The notes under the pieces were generated by a model. It was not told the DNA's origin, searched no databases, and was given only the letters and a program-made list of their open reading frames with translations. This document shows positions 43,265-53,800 of a stretch of 64,000 nucleotides of DNA, one piece after another. Location of the stretch: contig NZ_LZSC01000069.1 of assembly GCF_001665235.1 (NCBI RefSeq), forward strand, positions 1-64,000. The letters run 5' to 3'. The stretch is from Mycobacterium sp. 1100029.7 (GTDB lineage: Bacteria; Actinomycetota; Actinomycetes; Mycobacteriales; Mycobacteriaceae). The position numbers and the translations under genes were made by a program. Every line of letters starts with the position of its first letter. Position 1 is the stretch's first letter.

Positions 43265-46201
43265 TCAAACCGACTGCCTCGGGATTTCCGTCGTGGGTGC
43301 GTCGCTGGAATGTTCTTGCCCCAGCAGGGCGCGAACCAGTGGACGCGAACCGGTCGGCCGAAGCATCTGGCTGGACGGACGCGGGCGAACCACCTGGGGC
43401 CACCAGAACCATCGCCCGAGCATCGCGGCGATCGACGGCGTCATGAACGAGCGGACCACCAAGGTGTCGAACAGCAGTCCGAGGCCGATGGTGGTGCCGA
43501 CCTGGCCGATGATGCGCAAATCGCTGGACGCCATCGAAGCCATCGTGAACGCGAACACCAGACCCGCGTTGGTCACGACCTTGCCGGTGCCTCCCATGGC
43601 GCGGATGATGCCGGTGTTAACGCCGGCGCTCAGCTCCTCTTTCATGCGGGACACCAACAGCAGGTTGTAGTCGGATCCCACTGCCAACAGGACGATCACC
43701 GACATCGGCAGGACCATCCAGTACAGCTTGATACCCAGGATGTATTGCCAGATCAGCACGGAGAGACCGAACGAGGACCCAAGCGATAGCGCAACGGTGC
43801 CGACGATGACCATCGCGGCCACAAAACTGCGCGTGATGATCAGCATGATCGTGAAAATCAGGCAGAGGGCGCCGATTCCGGCAATCAGGAGATCGAACTT
43901 CGAGCCGTCCTTGAAATCTTTGAAGGTCGACGCGGTACCGGCGATGTAGATCTTGGCGTCTTCCAACGGTGTCGTCTTGAGCGACTCCTCGGCCGCCGTC
44001 CGGATCTTGTCGACGCGATCGACACTTTCGGGCGAGGCGGGGTCACCCTTGTGGGAGATGATGAACCGGGCCGCTTTCCCGTCGGGTGACAGGAATTGGG
44101 TTATCGCCTTCTGGAAGTCCGGGTTCTTGAAGATCTCCGGAGGGAGATAGAACGAATCGTCATTCTTCGAGTTGTCGTACGCCTGACCCAGCGTGGTGGC
44201 GTCCTTGTTGTCAGTGTTCACCTGGCCGAGAATCCCGGACATCGTGCTGTGCATCGTCTGCGTCGTCTTCTTGAAGAACTCCATGGTCTCAATCATTTGC
44301 GGATACTGCTCGAGCAGCTTCGGCAGCAGAACATCCATCTTCTGCAGGTCGACGAGAAGGTCTCCCAGCTTGTCGCTGAGTTCGTCGACACCGTCGAGCG
44401 TGTCGAAGATCGAGCGCAGCGACCAACAGATGGGAATGTCGAAGCAATGCTTTTCCCAGTAGAAATAGCTCTTGATGGGTCTGAGAAAGTCTTCGAAGTC
44501 GGCAAACCGATTCCGCAACTCGTACAGAATCTCGGTCATTTCTTTGGTTTTGCCGATTGAGTCGTGCGTGATGGCCGTGAGCTCTTGTTGCAACGCATAG
44601 AGGCGCTTGATCGACGCGAGCTGTACATCCATCAGGGCGATCTGCTGCAGCATGTCGTCCATGCGCGCGTTCATGTACTTGATGTTCTGGGTCTGAGCCG
44701 CGTTCTGCATGCTGAGCATGAACGGGATGGAAGTGTGCTCGATCGGTGTGCCCTCGGGCCGGGTGATGCCCTGCACCCGAGCGATGCCGGGAATCCTGAA
44801 GATTCCCCGAGCCAACCTGTGCAGCACGATGAAGTCGGCCGGATTACGCATATCGTGATCGGATTCGATCATCAGGATTTCGGGCAGCATTCGCGCTTGG
44901 GAGAAGTGCCGGTCGGCGGCGGCATAGCCGATGTTGGCCGGAATGTCGTCGGGCATATACAGCCGGTTGTTGTAGCTGGTCTGATAGCCCGGGAGGGTCA
45001 CCAGACCCACCAGCGCCACCGCGATCGTGGCCATCAAGATCGGTGCGGGCCAGCGCACGATCGCCGTGCCGATCCGGCGCCAGCGGCCGTAGCGAATCGC
45101 GCGGGTGGGGTCGAGCAGACCGATGCCGCTGCCGAGCGTGATCACTGCCGGCACCAAAGTCAGCGCGATGACCACGGAAACGACCATGCCCAATGCGCAG
45201 GGAGCACCCATGGTCTGGAAGATCGGCATCCGGGTGAAGCTCAGGCACAGCATCGCGCCGGCGATCGTCAGACCCGAACCCAGGACGACGGGGACGACGC
45301 CACGAAACGTGGTGTAGAAAGCCGTTTCTCGGTCCTCGCCGGTCTGCCGGGCTTCTTGATATCGACCGAAGAAGAAGATCCCGTAGTCGGTCCCGGCCGC
45401 CATTGCCAGCGCCACCAGCAGGTTGACGGCGAACGTCGACAGCTGAACGAGGCCGTGATCACCGAGGAACGCGACGATGCCCCGCGCCGCGAGCACCTCG
45501 ACGCCGACGGTGAGCAACAGCAGGATCACCGTGATGATCGACCGGTACACGAAGAGCAGCACCACGAAAATGATCGCCGCGCCCACCGCGGTCATTTTCA
45601 GGATGGATCTGTCGCCGGCCTGCTGCATGTCCGAAAACAGCGCCGACGGACCGGTGACATAGGCCTTTAGCCCGGCGGGCGGCGGGTTGTGGGCGATGAT
45701 GTCGCGCACGGAGGCCAACGAGTCCAGGCCCTGCGTCGTGCCCTGGTTGCCGGCAAGGTTCAGCTGCACATACACGGCCTTGCTGTCGGCGCTTTGCGCA
45801 CCCGCGGCGGTAAGCCGGTCACCCCACAGATCCTGCACGTGCTCAACATGTTTGGTGTCGGCCCGCAGCAAGCGAACCACTTTGTCGTAGTACTTGTGCG
45901 CGTTGTCGCCGAGCTCGTGCTGGCCCTCCAGCACGAGCATCACAAAGCTGTCCGAATCGGACTCTTTGAAGACCTTGCCCATGCGCAGCATGGCCTGCAC
46001 CGCCGGCGCATCCTGGGGTGCCAGGGGAACGGAGTGCTCCCGCCCGACTCGCTCGAGCGACGGGACCGCGAAAGTCACCAGCAGCGTCAGTCCCACCCAG
46101 CCCAGGATCGTGAACACCGAAAGCTTGCGGAGCGCGCGGGCGAACCGCGGCTTCTCGACGGGAGCCTCGTGGTGTTCGGTACTGATGGGTTCAGTGGTCA
46201 T
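43265..46201 (-). CDS. mmpL4b: RND lipid exporter MmpL4b (GPL export)
   Basis: The 978-aa MmpL protein has an N-terminal helix (LSVFTILGWVGLTLLVTF), a first porter domain, a bundle around AAGTDYGIFFFGRYQEARQTGEDRETAFYTTFRG, a large second loop with long helical stretches (about residues 440-750), and a second bundle with AVGSDYNLLLVSRMKEEL. The two DY pairs are the proton-relay residues of MmpL transporters. In GPL producers MmpL4a and MmpL4b with MmpS4 are required for GPL export. It starts 7 nt after mmpL4a, so it is the last gene of the mmpS4-mmpL4a-mmpL4b operon. Confidence 0.95.
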   Translation of the reverse strand: MTTEPISTEHHEAPVEKPRFARALRKLSVFTILGWVGLTLLVTFAVPSLERVGREHSVPLAPQDAPAVQAMLRMGKVFKESDSDSFVMLVLEGQHELGDNAHKYYDKVVRLLRADTKHVEHVQDLWGDRLTAAGAQSADSKAVYVQLNLAGNQGTTQGLDSLASVRDIIAHNPPPAGLKAYVTGPSALFSDMQQAGDRSILKMTAVGAAIIFVVLLFVYRSIITVILLLLTVGVEVLAARGIVAFLGDHGLVQLSTFAVNLLVALAMAAGTDYGIFFFGRYQEARQTGEDRETAFYTTFRGVVPVVLGSGLTIAGAMLCLSFTRMPIFQTMGAPCALGMVVSVVIALTLVPAVITLGSGIGLLDPTRAIRYGRWRRIGTAIVRWPAPILMATIAVALVGLVTLPGYQTSYNNRLYMPDDIPANIGYAAADRHFSQARMLPEILMIESDHDMRNPADFIVLHRLARGIFRIPGIARVQGITRPEGTPIEHTSIPFMLSMQNAAQTQNIKYMNARMDDMLQQIALMDVQLASIKRLYALQQELTAITHDSIGKTKEMTEILYELRNRFADFEDFLRPIKSYFYWEKHCFDIPICWSLRSIFDTLDGVDELSDKLGDLLVDLQKMDVLLPKLLEQYPQMIETMEFFKKTTQTMHSTMSGILGQVNTDNKDATTLGQAYDNSKNDDSFYLPPEIFKNPDFQKAITQFLSPDGKAARFIISHKGDPASPESVDRVDKIRTAAEESLKTTPLEDAKIYIAGTASTFKDFKDGSKFDLLIAGIGALCLIFTIMLIITRSFVAAMVIVGTVALSLGSSFGLSVLIWQYILGIKLYWMVLPMSVIVLLAVGSDYNLLLVSRMKEELSAGVNTGIIRAMGGTGKVVTNAGLVFAFTMASMASSDLRIIGQVGTTIGLGLLFDTLVVRSFMTPSIAAMLGRWFWWPQVVRPRPSSQMLRPTGSRPLVRALLGQEHSSDAPTTEIPRQSV

Positions 46202-46208
46202 GCGGGCC

Positions 46209-49106
46209 TCACCGCGTCTCTTTCAGCAGCAACGAACGGACTAACGGGCGCGAGCCCACCGGTCGCAGCATCTGACTTGCCGGCCGGGTACGCACTTGTT
46301 GCGGCCACCAGAACCAGCGGCCCAGCAATGCCGCGACCGATGGCGTCATGAAGGCGCGCACTACCAGCGTGTCGAAGAGCAGACCCATGCCGATCGTGGT
46401 GCCCAGCTGGGCAATGCTGCGCAGATCACTGACCGCCATCGATGCCATCGTGAAGGCGAAGACCAGGCCGGCGTTGGTGACCACCTTTCCGGTCCCGGCC
46501 ATGGCTCGGATGATGCCGGTGTGCAAACCGGCGTGGAGCTCTTCTTTCATCCGCGACACCAGCAACAAGTTGTAGTCGGATCCCACGGCCAGCAAGACGA
46601 TGACCGACATCGACAAAACGGTCCAGTGTATTTGCAGCCCAAGCAGATACTGCCAAACCAGAATCGACATACCGAAGGACGCGCCCAGTGACAGCAACAC
46701 CGTGCCGACGATGACGATGGCCGCGATGAAGCTGCGCGTCATGATCAGCATGATGATGAAGATCAGGCAGATAGCGGCGACACCGGCGATCAGCAGGTCG
46801 AATTTGGCGCCGTCGACGAGGTCCTTCACCACGGCCGCGGTTCCGGTGAGATAGACCTTCGAGTCTTCTAGGGGAGTGCCCTTGAGCGCTTCCTCGGCGG
46901 CCGTCCTGATCGGGTCGACGCGGGACAGACCCTCCGGTGTTGCCGGGTCACCCTTTTGTGAGATCAGCATTCGCGCGTTTTTGCCGTCCGGGGACAAAAA
47001 GATCTTCATGACGCGTTTGAAAGCGTCCGACGTTTCGATAATGCCCGGCGGCAGATAGAAAGAATCGTCGTTCTTGGAGCTGTCGAAGGCTTGGCCCATG
47101 GCGTTCGGATTTTGGCCGCCATTGACCTCCATCTGACCGATGGTGCCTTCCATGGTGCTGTGCATGGTCAGCATCATCATGCGCATGCTCTGCATGGTCT
47201 CGATCATTTGCGGAATCTGGATGAGCATCTGCGGCAGCAGCACATCCAATTTATCGAGGTCGCCCACCAATTCGGTGAACTTGTCGTTTACTGCGTCGAC
47301 ACCGTCGAGGGCGTCGAACACGGATCTGATCGCGTAGCAGACCGGAATGTCGTAACAGTGTTTTTCCCAATAGAAGTAGCTACGGAGCGGTCGGAAGAAG
47401 TCCTCGAAGTCTGAGACGTGGTCCCGCAATTCCGCTGTGGCCTTTTGGATTTCGTGCGTTTGGCCAACCATGTCATGAGTTACGCCGACAAGTTCTTTCA
47501 TCAGCCCCAGCATGTGCTCCATCAGGGCGATCATTTTCTGCAGCGCCTCGGCCTGCTTCAGCATGTCTTCCATGCGGTCCTTTTGGAACGCCATATTCGT
47601 CAGCTGAGTGGACTGAGACATGCTCATGATGTACGGAATGCTGGTGTGCGCCAGCGGAGTTCCCTCGGGACGAGTAACGCTCTGCACGGTGGAAACACCC
47701 GGCACCCCAAGGATGCCCTTGGCCAGTTGGTTCAGCACCAGCATGTCTGTGGGGTTGCGTAAGTCGTGATCGGCTTCGACCAAAAGGATTTCCGGCATCA
47801 TCATTCGTGACTCGGGGAAATGTCGTGCCGCGGCCGCGTTACCTACGCTGGCCGGAATATCCTCGGGGATGAATTTCTGGTCGTCATAGCTCGGGTTGTA
47901 TCCCGGCAGCGTCAACAGCCCGACCAGGGCGACCGCAATTGTTGCGACCAGAATCGGTACTGGCCAGCGAACGATTGCCGTACCGATTCGGCGCCAGCCT
48001 CGAACCTGAAGCCTGCGCTTGGGCTCGAATAGACCGAAACGGCTTCCGGCGGCAATAAGTGCCGGCCCGAGGGTGATCGCGACCAGGACCGCCATCGCGA
48101 TGCCCACCGCGTTGGGGATACCGAGCGGCTGGAAATAGGGGAGTCGGGTGAAGCTCAGACATAGGACGGCCCCGGCGATCGTCAGACCGGACGCCAGCAC
48201 GACTTTCGCGACGCTGCTGAATGTGGTGTAGAAGGCGGTTTCACGATCTTCGCCGGCCTGTCTGGCCTCTTGATATCGCCCGACGAAGAAGATTCCATAG
48301 TCGGTGCCTGTCGCAATGACCGCGGCTACCAGGAGGTTCACCGCGAACGTGGTCAGGCCGACGAGTCCGTGATACGCGAGGAACGAGACCATTCCCCGGC
48401 CCACCTGCAACTCCAGCCCGACCATGATCAACAACAGAATGACAGTGAAGATCGAGCGGTAGACCAGCAGCAACATAATGAAGATGACGGACATGCTGGC
48501 CAAGGTGACTGTCGTGACAGTCTCCTGGCCTGCTTTATTCATATCCGTGACGGTTGCGGCGGGTCCGGTGACGTAGACGTGCAAGCCCTCTGGCGCCGGC
48601 ACGCTCGCCACGATCTTTCGCACGGCTGCGACCGATTCGTCGCCCGCTGATGCGCCCTGGCTGCCACCCAAGTTCAGCTGTACGTAAGCGGCCTTGCCGT
48701 CGGTGCTTTGCGCCGCGGCCGCTGTGACTGGGTCGCCCCAGAAGTTCTGCACATGCTGGACGTGCTTGGTATCGGCCTCCAGCCGGCGAACCATTTCGTC
48801 GTAATACTTGTGAGCGCCCTGACCGAGCGGCCGGTCGCCCTCCAGCACAATCATCGCCAGCGCGCCCGAGTTGGACTCCTTGAAGTCCTGCCCCAGACGC
48901 TGCATGGCCTTGAAAGAAGGCGCCTCTACCGGAGTCAGCGAAACCGAATGCTGTTGCTCCACGATCTCCAACGGCGGGACGCCGATGGTCAGCAAGACGG
49001 TGATGCCCAACCAGCCCAGGATGATCAGGATGGAAAACCGGTGGATCGTCCGCGCAATGAACGGTGGTCGCGCGGGCCGCTCTGTGCCGACGTACTCCTC
49101 GCTCAT
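46209..49106 (-). CDS. mmpL4a: RND lipid exporter MmpL4a (GPL export)
   Basis: The 965-aa paralogue of MmpL4b has the same architecture: N-terminal helix (FSILIILGWLGITVLLTIG), GTDYGIFFVGRYQEARQAGEDRETAFYTTF in the first bundle, a long Met-rich helical loop region (about 500-720, e.g. MQSMRMMMLTMHST), and AVGSDYNLLLVSRMKEEL in the second bundle. Both DY pairs are intact. Overlaps mmpS4 by 4 nt. The a/b labels follow the gene order seen in other GPL loci (mmpS4, then 4a, then 4b). Confidence 0.95.
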   Translation of the reverse strand: MSEEYVGTERPARPPFIARTIHRFSILIILGWLGITVLLTIGVPPLEIVEQQHSVSLTPVEAPSFKAMQRLGQDFKESNSGALAMIVLEGDRPLGQGAHKYYDEMVRRLEADTKHVQHVQNFWGDPVTAAAAQSTDGKAAYVQLNLGGSQGASAGDESVAAVRKIVASVPAPEGLHVYVTGPAATVTDMNKAGQETVTTVTLASMSVIFIMLLLVYRSIFTVILLLIMVGLELQVGRGMVSFLAYHGLVGLTTFAVNLLVAAVIATGTDYGIFFVGRYQEARQAGEDRETAFYTTFSSVAKVVLASGLTIAGAVLCLSFTRLPYFQPLGIPNAVGIAMAVLVAITLGPALIAAGSRFGLFEPKRRLQVRGWRRIGTAIVRWPVPILVATIAVALVGLLTLPGYNPSYDDQKFIPEDIPASVGNAAAARHFPESRMMMPEILLVEADHDLRNPTDMLVLNQLAKGILGVPGVSTVQSVTRPEGTPLAHTSIPYIMSMSQSTQLTNMAFQKDRMEDMLKQAEALQKMIALMEHMLGLMKELVGVTHDMVGQTHEIQKATAELRDHVSDFEDFFRPLRSYFYWEKHCYDIPVCYAIRSVFDALDGVDAVNDKFTELVGDLDKLDVLLPQMLIQIPQMIETMQSMRMMMLTMHSTMEGTIGQMEVNGGQNPNAMGQAFDSSKNDDSFYLPPGIIETSDAFKRVMKIFLSPDGKNARMLISQKGDPATPEGLSRVDPIRTAAEEALKGTPLEDSKVYLTGTAAVVKDLVDGAKFDLLIAGVAAICLIFIIMLIMTRSFIAAIVIVGTVLLSLGASFGMSILVWQYLLGLQIHWTVLSMSVIVLLAVGSDYNLLLVSRMKEELHAGLHTGIIRAMAGTGKVVTNAGLVFAFTMASMAVSDLRSIAQLGTTIGMGLLFDTLVVRAFMTPSVAALLGRWFWWPQQVRTRPASQMLRPVGSRPLVRSLLLKETR

Positions 49107-49750
49107 GCCGCCGTCAGCACGCAGTACGTGAAGGCGTTCACTTCGTGTGAGACCTTCTCGGACTTGACGGTGCCATCAACGATGATGCGGCAACCGATGG
49201 TGTCGGTATCACCTTGTGCCACTACGTTTCCCACGATCGACGGCAGTGTCGTCGAGAGATCCATCGACCAGGGAAGAGTGACTTGATTGATGTGCTGCGG
49301 GTCTGCGTTGACGTCGAAATAGCTGATGTCGGCCACGGTCCCCGGGGCTCCGAAGACCTCGTACTTCAAATGCTTGGGATTGAACGGCTTACTGTCCTTG
49401 ATTCGCGTGTCGGCGTAGGACTGCCGCTTCTCCGAACCGAAAATGCCGTGCAGTCGCGAGACCGTGAAGCCTCCGGCCACCAGTACGGCGATGATGAGCA
49501 ACGGAATCCACATCCGGCCGAGCAATTTGAAGGCTCCGGCTCCGGGATTGCGTCGGCCCCGTCGCGGGTCCTCAGCGAGTGGCGCACCGGGCGAACGACG
49601 CCGACCAAACCGCTTGGAGCGGCCGGCGGGCTGGTTCACGCTCTGGCGACCGTCGATGGCCTCGTCGTCGGATCGGGCTCGAACGTCGTGTTCGACCACC
49701 GCACCCCCTTCAACCCGTTCCTGGACTCGCTGTCTCAATCGCTCGAACAT
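49103..49750 (-). CDS. mmpS4: MmpS4-like membrane accessory protein with long N-terminal extension
   Basis: The 215-aa protein ends in a standard MmpS unit: one membrane helix (RMWIPLLIIAVLVAGGFTVSRL, about 80-100) and a periplasmic beta-sandwich (LKYEVFGAPGTVADISYFDVNADPQHINQVTLPWS ... AFTYCVLTA). MmpS proteins are usually about 140 aa; here about 75 extra, very basic cytosolic residues precede the helix (GRSKRFGRRRSPGAPLAEDPRRGRR). No Met lies between residue 1 and the helix, so the extension is probably real, though a GTG start inside is possible. MmpS4 is needed with MmpL4a/b for GPL export. First gene of its operon. Confidence 0.9.
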   Translation of the reverse strand: MFERLRQRVQERVEGGAVVEHDVRARSDDEAIDGRQSVNQPAGRSKRFGRRRSPGAPLAEDPRRGRRNPGAGAFKLLGRMWIPLLIIAVLVAGGFTVSRLHGIFGSEKRQSYADTRIKDSKPFNPKHLKYEVFGAPGTVADISYFDVNADPQHINQVTLPWSMDLSTTLPSIVGNVVAQGDTDTIGCRIIVDGTVKSEKVSHEVNAFTYCVLTAA

Positions 49751-50564
49751 GCACCTACACGTCGATCGCGCTACGCCAGACCTGCGGCGGTCGGCTCAAT
49801 CGAGCGGCGTGCGGCGAGTGCGACCAGATCTTGATGAGTAAACCATGCCATTGGCTCCGACATCAGATCTTTGGTAACCCGATATCGGATCGTAACTCAT
49901 GCAGCGTGCGTAACGACACGTTATCAATGTGCCGATTCCCCCCACGAAGCAGGTGTTGTCTTCGTCATTGTCCCGAGCAATGGTGACACATATTACATTC
50001 TTCTGCGATCTCGCGCAGAAGGTTCGCCAATCGAGCGTCGAAAATCCGTGCCAGATAACGAAGAGTGGGCAGCTCGCCGAGCCCATGTCGTCTTTGTGAT
50101 AAGTAGTCTCAGATCGGCTTCCGGCGACTCGCCCCGGGCGCGAAAACGGCCCCGAAATCGCGCGTGACATCGGTGGGCGTGTCCTGTTAGGCGCAAGCTC
50201 ATACCTACGTTGCTGAACGTCTTCCCGCCGCGAGTCGGCGCTCTGATCTGTGTGGCGGGAAGGTGACTGGCGCAAGGACGTTCGGCCGTCGAAACTAATG
50301 AGCAATGAGAACGTTACTTGGTCGTCTCCTGGCCGGCAGTACCGTACCCTGGGCGGTCGACAGACAGCCAATGCCGTCGCTGCAGGTCACTGCGCTCCAG
50401 GGCGTCAGCGACCGCGCGTTGCGCCCCGCACCGAATTACGAAGAGGTGTCACGACTGCTTAACAGATCACATCGGGAACTTTGTCGAAACCCCCGACCCA
50501 GCCAGAGGGCCTCCAGTATGGTTTGGAACGGCCCCACTTATATCGAGAGAACGCCTGGAGAACT
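49751..50564. other. Divergent control region between mmpS4 and mbtH
   Basis: This 814-bp region without a supported gene separates the export operon (minus) from the synthesis operon (plus). Parts are clearly less GC-rich (49860-50050). It contains an inverted repeat (50221-50262). Short open frames (for example 50318-50593 and 49871-50167) have no ribosome sites or family features and are taken as chance. Both promoters should lie here; I cannot place -35/-10 boxes with confidence. Confidence 0.7.
50221..50262. repeat. Inverted repeat in the mmpS4-mbtH control region
   Basis: CTTCCCGCC (50221-50229) and GGCGGGAAG (50254-50262) are exact 9-bp reverse complements separated by 24 nt. It could be a two-half-site operator or a hairpin in a long 5' leader. 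Centre is about 320 bp before the mbtH start. Confidence 0.4.
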
Positions 50565-50795
50565 GTGAGCACGAATCCGTTCGACGACGATAATGGCAGT
50601 TTTTTCGTGTTGGTCAACGACGAGGAGCAGCACAGCCTGTGGCCGACCTTCGCCGACGTTCCTGCCGGCTGGCGGGTGGTGTTCGGAGAGGCCGACCGGG
50701 CGGCGTGCTTGGACTACATCGAGCAGAACTGGCCGGATATCCGGCCGAAGAGCCTGCGCGATCGGCTGGCAGCGGGTCGGAGTTTTGATAAGTAA
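50565..50795 (+). CDS. gplH: MbtH-like protein, NRPS adenylation-domain partner (GplH)
   Basis: The 76-aa MbtH-family protein binds and activates NRPS adenylation domains. All signature parts are present: NPFDDDNGSFFVLVNDEEQHSLWP, PAGWRVVFGE and the NWPDIRPKSLRDRL end. GTG at 50565 (VSTNPFDD) is used because it gives the standard length and has CTGGAG just upstream; the open frame extends to 50481. In M. smegmatis and M. abscessus the gene beside mps1 (gplH) is needed for GPL synthesis. mps1 follows after 44 nt, so expression is linked. Confidence 0.95.
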   Translation: MSTNPFDDDNGSFFVLVNDEEQHSLWPTFADVPAGWRVVFGEADRAACLDYIEQNWPDIRPKSLRDRLAAGRSFDK

Positions 50796-50839
50796 ACCGC
50801 CTGGGTATGGGGACTCGGGTGGAGCTCTGGGGGACTCAC

Positions 50840-53800
50840 ATGGAACGCGGTGAGCGGGCACACCCGCTGACACGGGGCCAGCTCGATATTTGGCTGTCGC
50901 AAGAAACCGGTTTCGCCGGTACCGAGTGGCAGCTCGGCCTTTTGGTGCGGATTGAGGGCACCGTCCACCGCGATTTGCTGGAGCAGGCCATCCGGCGGGT
51001 AGTCGCCGAAGCCGAGCCCGGGCGCGCCTCGTTTTTCGAAGCCGACGGCCACGTTCTTCAAAAGGCAGACGAGTACCCGGATACCGAGCTGGGCTTTTAC
51101 GATTTGCGGGACGCCGAAGATCCCGTTCGAAAAGCCCGTGAAATGGCGTCGTCAATTCAGCGCACGCCAATGCCATTCTCCGGTCCGCTTTTTGTCTTTA
51201 CGTTATTCCAAACGCAGGACGAGGAATTCTATTTATTCGCGTGCTGCCACCACATCGCCGTCGACGGCATGGGCATGGCGCTGGTCAGTCGCCGGGTGGC
51301 GACCATCTACACCGCCCTGGTGGCCGGCGATCCGGTGCCCGACCCGTACTTTGGTTCCCTGCAGGACTTGATCGACGTCGAATCAGGCTACGAGGCGTCC
51401 CCCGAGTACCAGGATGACCAGGCCTATTGGCAGGAGCACCTTCCTACCGAAAGCGGATTCCATTATCGGCTGCCCCAGGCGACGGCCGAGCGCGACCCTT
51501 ATCTGACTTCCGCGTCGGTGCAGTTGGACCCCGCGGTTGTGGGCCGAATGCAGCAGCTGACCAAACAGTTGCGGGTACGCCGCTATTCGGCCATTACCGC
51601 CGCATGTGCGTTGTTGGTGCGCGGATGGTCCGGAAATGCCTCAGAGGTGGTGCTCGACTTCCCGGTCAGCCGGCGGGTGACCGAAAGCTCGAAGCAGTTG
51701 CCCGCGATGCTTGCCGGCGTTGTTCCGTTGGTCCTGTCGACATCGCCCGAGGCGACGGTCGCCGATTTCGTCAAGCACGTCGACATCCGCATTCGGGAAC
51801 TGTTGCAGCATCAGCGATTCCCGGTGCATGCGCTCGAGGGTGAAGGCGGCGCCAGGCAGGGCGCAAACCGGGTGGGCGTCAATTTCATTCCGTCCCGGCT
51901 GACCCTGAACCTCGCCGGTGCGCCGGCCCACGCGTCGTACACCAACCACGGCCCGGTGGGTCACTTCGGTTTCTTCTTCCTCGGCGCCGGTGATCAGCTG
52001 CACCTGAGCACCGCAGGGCCGGGCCAGCCGTTTGCGAACTTCGCGGTACCTGAGCTGGCCGCGCGGCTGCAGCAGGTGCTGCTGGCGATGGTCGAGGACC
52101 CGACGACGCCGCTGTCGGCGATCGAGGCGCTGGACGCCGCTGACGCGGCCCGCCTCGACGAGATCGGCAACCGCCGGGTGTTGACCGAGCCGGCGCCGGA
52201 GAAGGTGTCGATTCCCGCGGTATTCGCCGAACACGTGGAAAGCACCCCCGATGCGGTCGCGGTGACCTTCGAGGGCCGATCGACGACCTACCGCGAACTC
52301 GACGAGGCCGCCAACCGGTTGGCGCACCTGCTGGTCAGCGAGGGCGTCGGCCCCGGCCATTGCGTGGCCCTGCAGTTCCCTCGCTCCGCGGACGCCATCA
52401 TCTCGATTCTGGCGGTCCTCAAAACCGGAGCCGCCTACCTGCCGATCGACCCGGCGCTGCCGACGGCGCGGGCCGAGTTCATGCTCGCCGACGCCGCGCC
52501 GACGGCGGCCGTCACCACCGCCGACCTGTTGTCGCGGTTGGACGGCCAGGACTTGGTGGTCATCGACGTCGCCGACCCGCGTATCGCCGACCAGCCCGGC
52601 ACCGCACTCCCGCTGCCGGACCCGGACAACATCGCCCACATCATCTACACGTCCGGCACCACCGGCACGCCCAAAGGCGTTGCGGTCACTCAGCACAACG
52701 TCACGCAGCTGTTCGCCTGCTTCGATGCCGGCTTGCCGGCCACCGGCGTCTGGTCGCAGTGCCACTCGCTGTCCTTCGACTTCTCGGTCTGGGAGATCTG
52801 GGCCGCGCTGCTCGGCGGGCGGCGGCTGGTCGTCGTCCCGGAGTCGGTGACCCGCTCACCGGAGGACTTCCACGCGTTGCTGGTCGGTGAGCACGTCAGC
52901 GTGCTGACCCAGACCCCTTCCGCGGTCGGCATGCTGTCGCCCGAGGGCCTGGAGACCGCGGCCCTGGTGGTCGCCGGTGAAGCCTGCCCGCCCGAGGTCA
53001 TGGATCAGTGGGCACCCGGCCGGGTCATGGTCAACGGCTATGGCCCGACCGAGACCACGGTGTGTGTGGCCATCAGCGCCCCGCTGGTGCCGGGATCCGG
53101 TGTGGTCCCGATCGGTTCGCCGGTCCCGGGTGCGGCCCTGTTCGTCCTGGACCGCTGGCTGAAGCCGGTGCCGCCGGGCGTCGTCGGTGAGCTGTACGTG
53201 GCCGGCGCCGGCGTTGCCTGCGGATATGTGCGCCGGGCGGGCCTGACGTCGTCGCGTTTTGTGGCGTGCCCGTTCGGGCAGCCGGGGGAGCGGATGTACC
53301 GCACCGGAGACCTGGTCTCGTGGGGCGACGACGGCCAACTGATCTATTTGGGCCGGGCCGACGAGCAGGTCAAGATCCGCGGATTCCGCATCGAGCTCGG
53401 CGAAGTCCAGGCCGCGCTGGCCGCGCTGGACGACGTCAAGCAGGCCGCCGTCATCGCCCGCGAGGACCGCCCCGGGGACAAGCGTCTGGTCGGCTACGTC
53501 ACCGGCGCCGTGGACACCGCCGCCGCGCGCTCGCGCCTGGCCGAACGGCTGCCGGCCTACATGGTCCCGGCCGCGGTGGTCGTGCTAGACGCGCTGCCGC
53601 TGACCCCCAACGGCAAACTCGACACCCGCGCCTTGCCGGCGCCGGAGTACCACAACGTCGGGGGTGCCTATCGCGCACCGACGACGGCCGTCGAAGAGGT
53701 GCTGGCCGGCATCTACTCCGAAATCCTGGGCCTCGAGCGGGTCGGTATCGACGACTCCTTCTTCGACCTGGGCGGCGACAGCATTCTGTCCATGCAGGTG

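Noticed and set aside
49871..50593. Small open frames in the mmpS4-mbtH gap
   Set aside because: No ribosome sites, no recognisable domains, and mutually overlapping frames.
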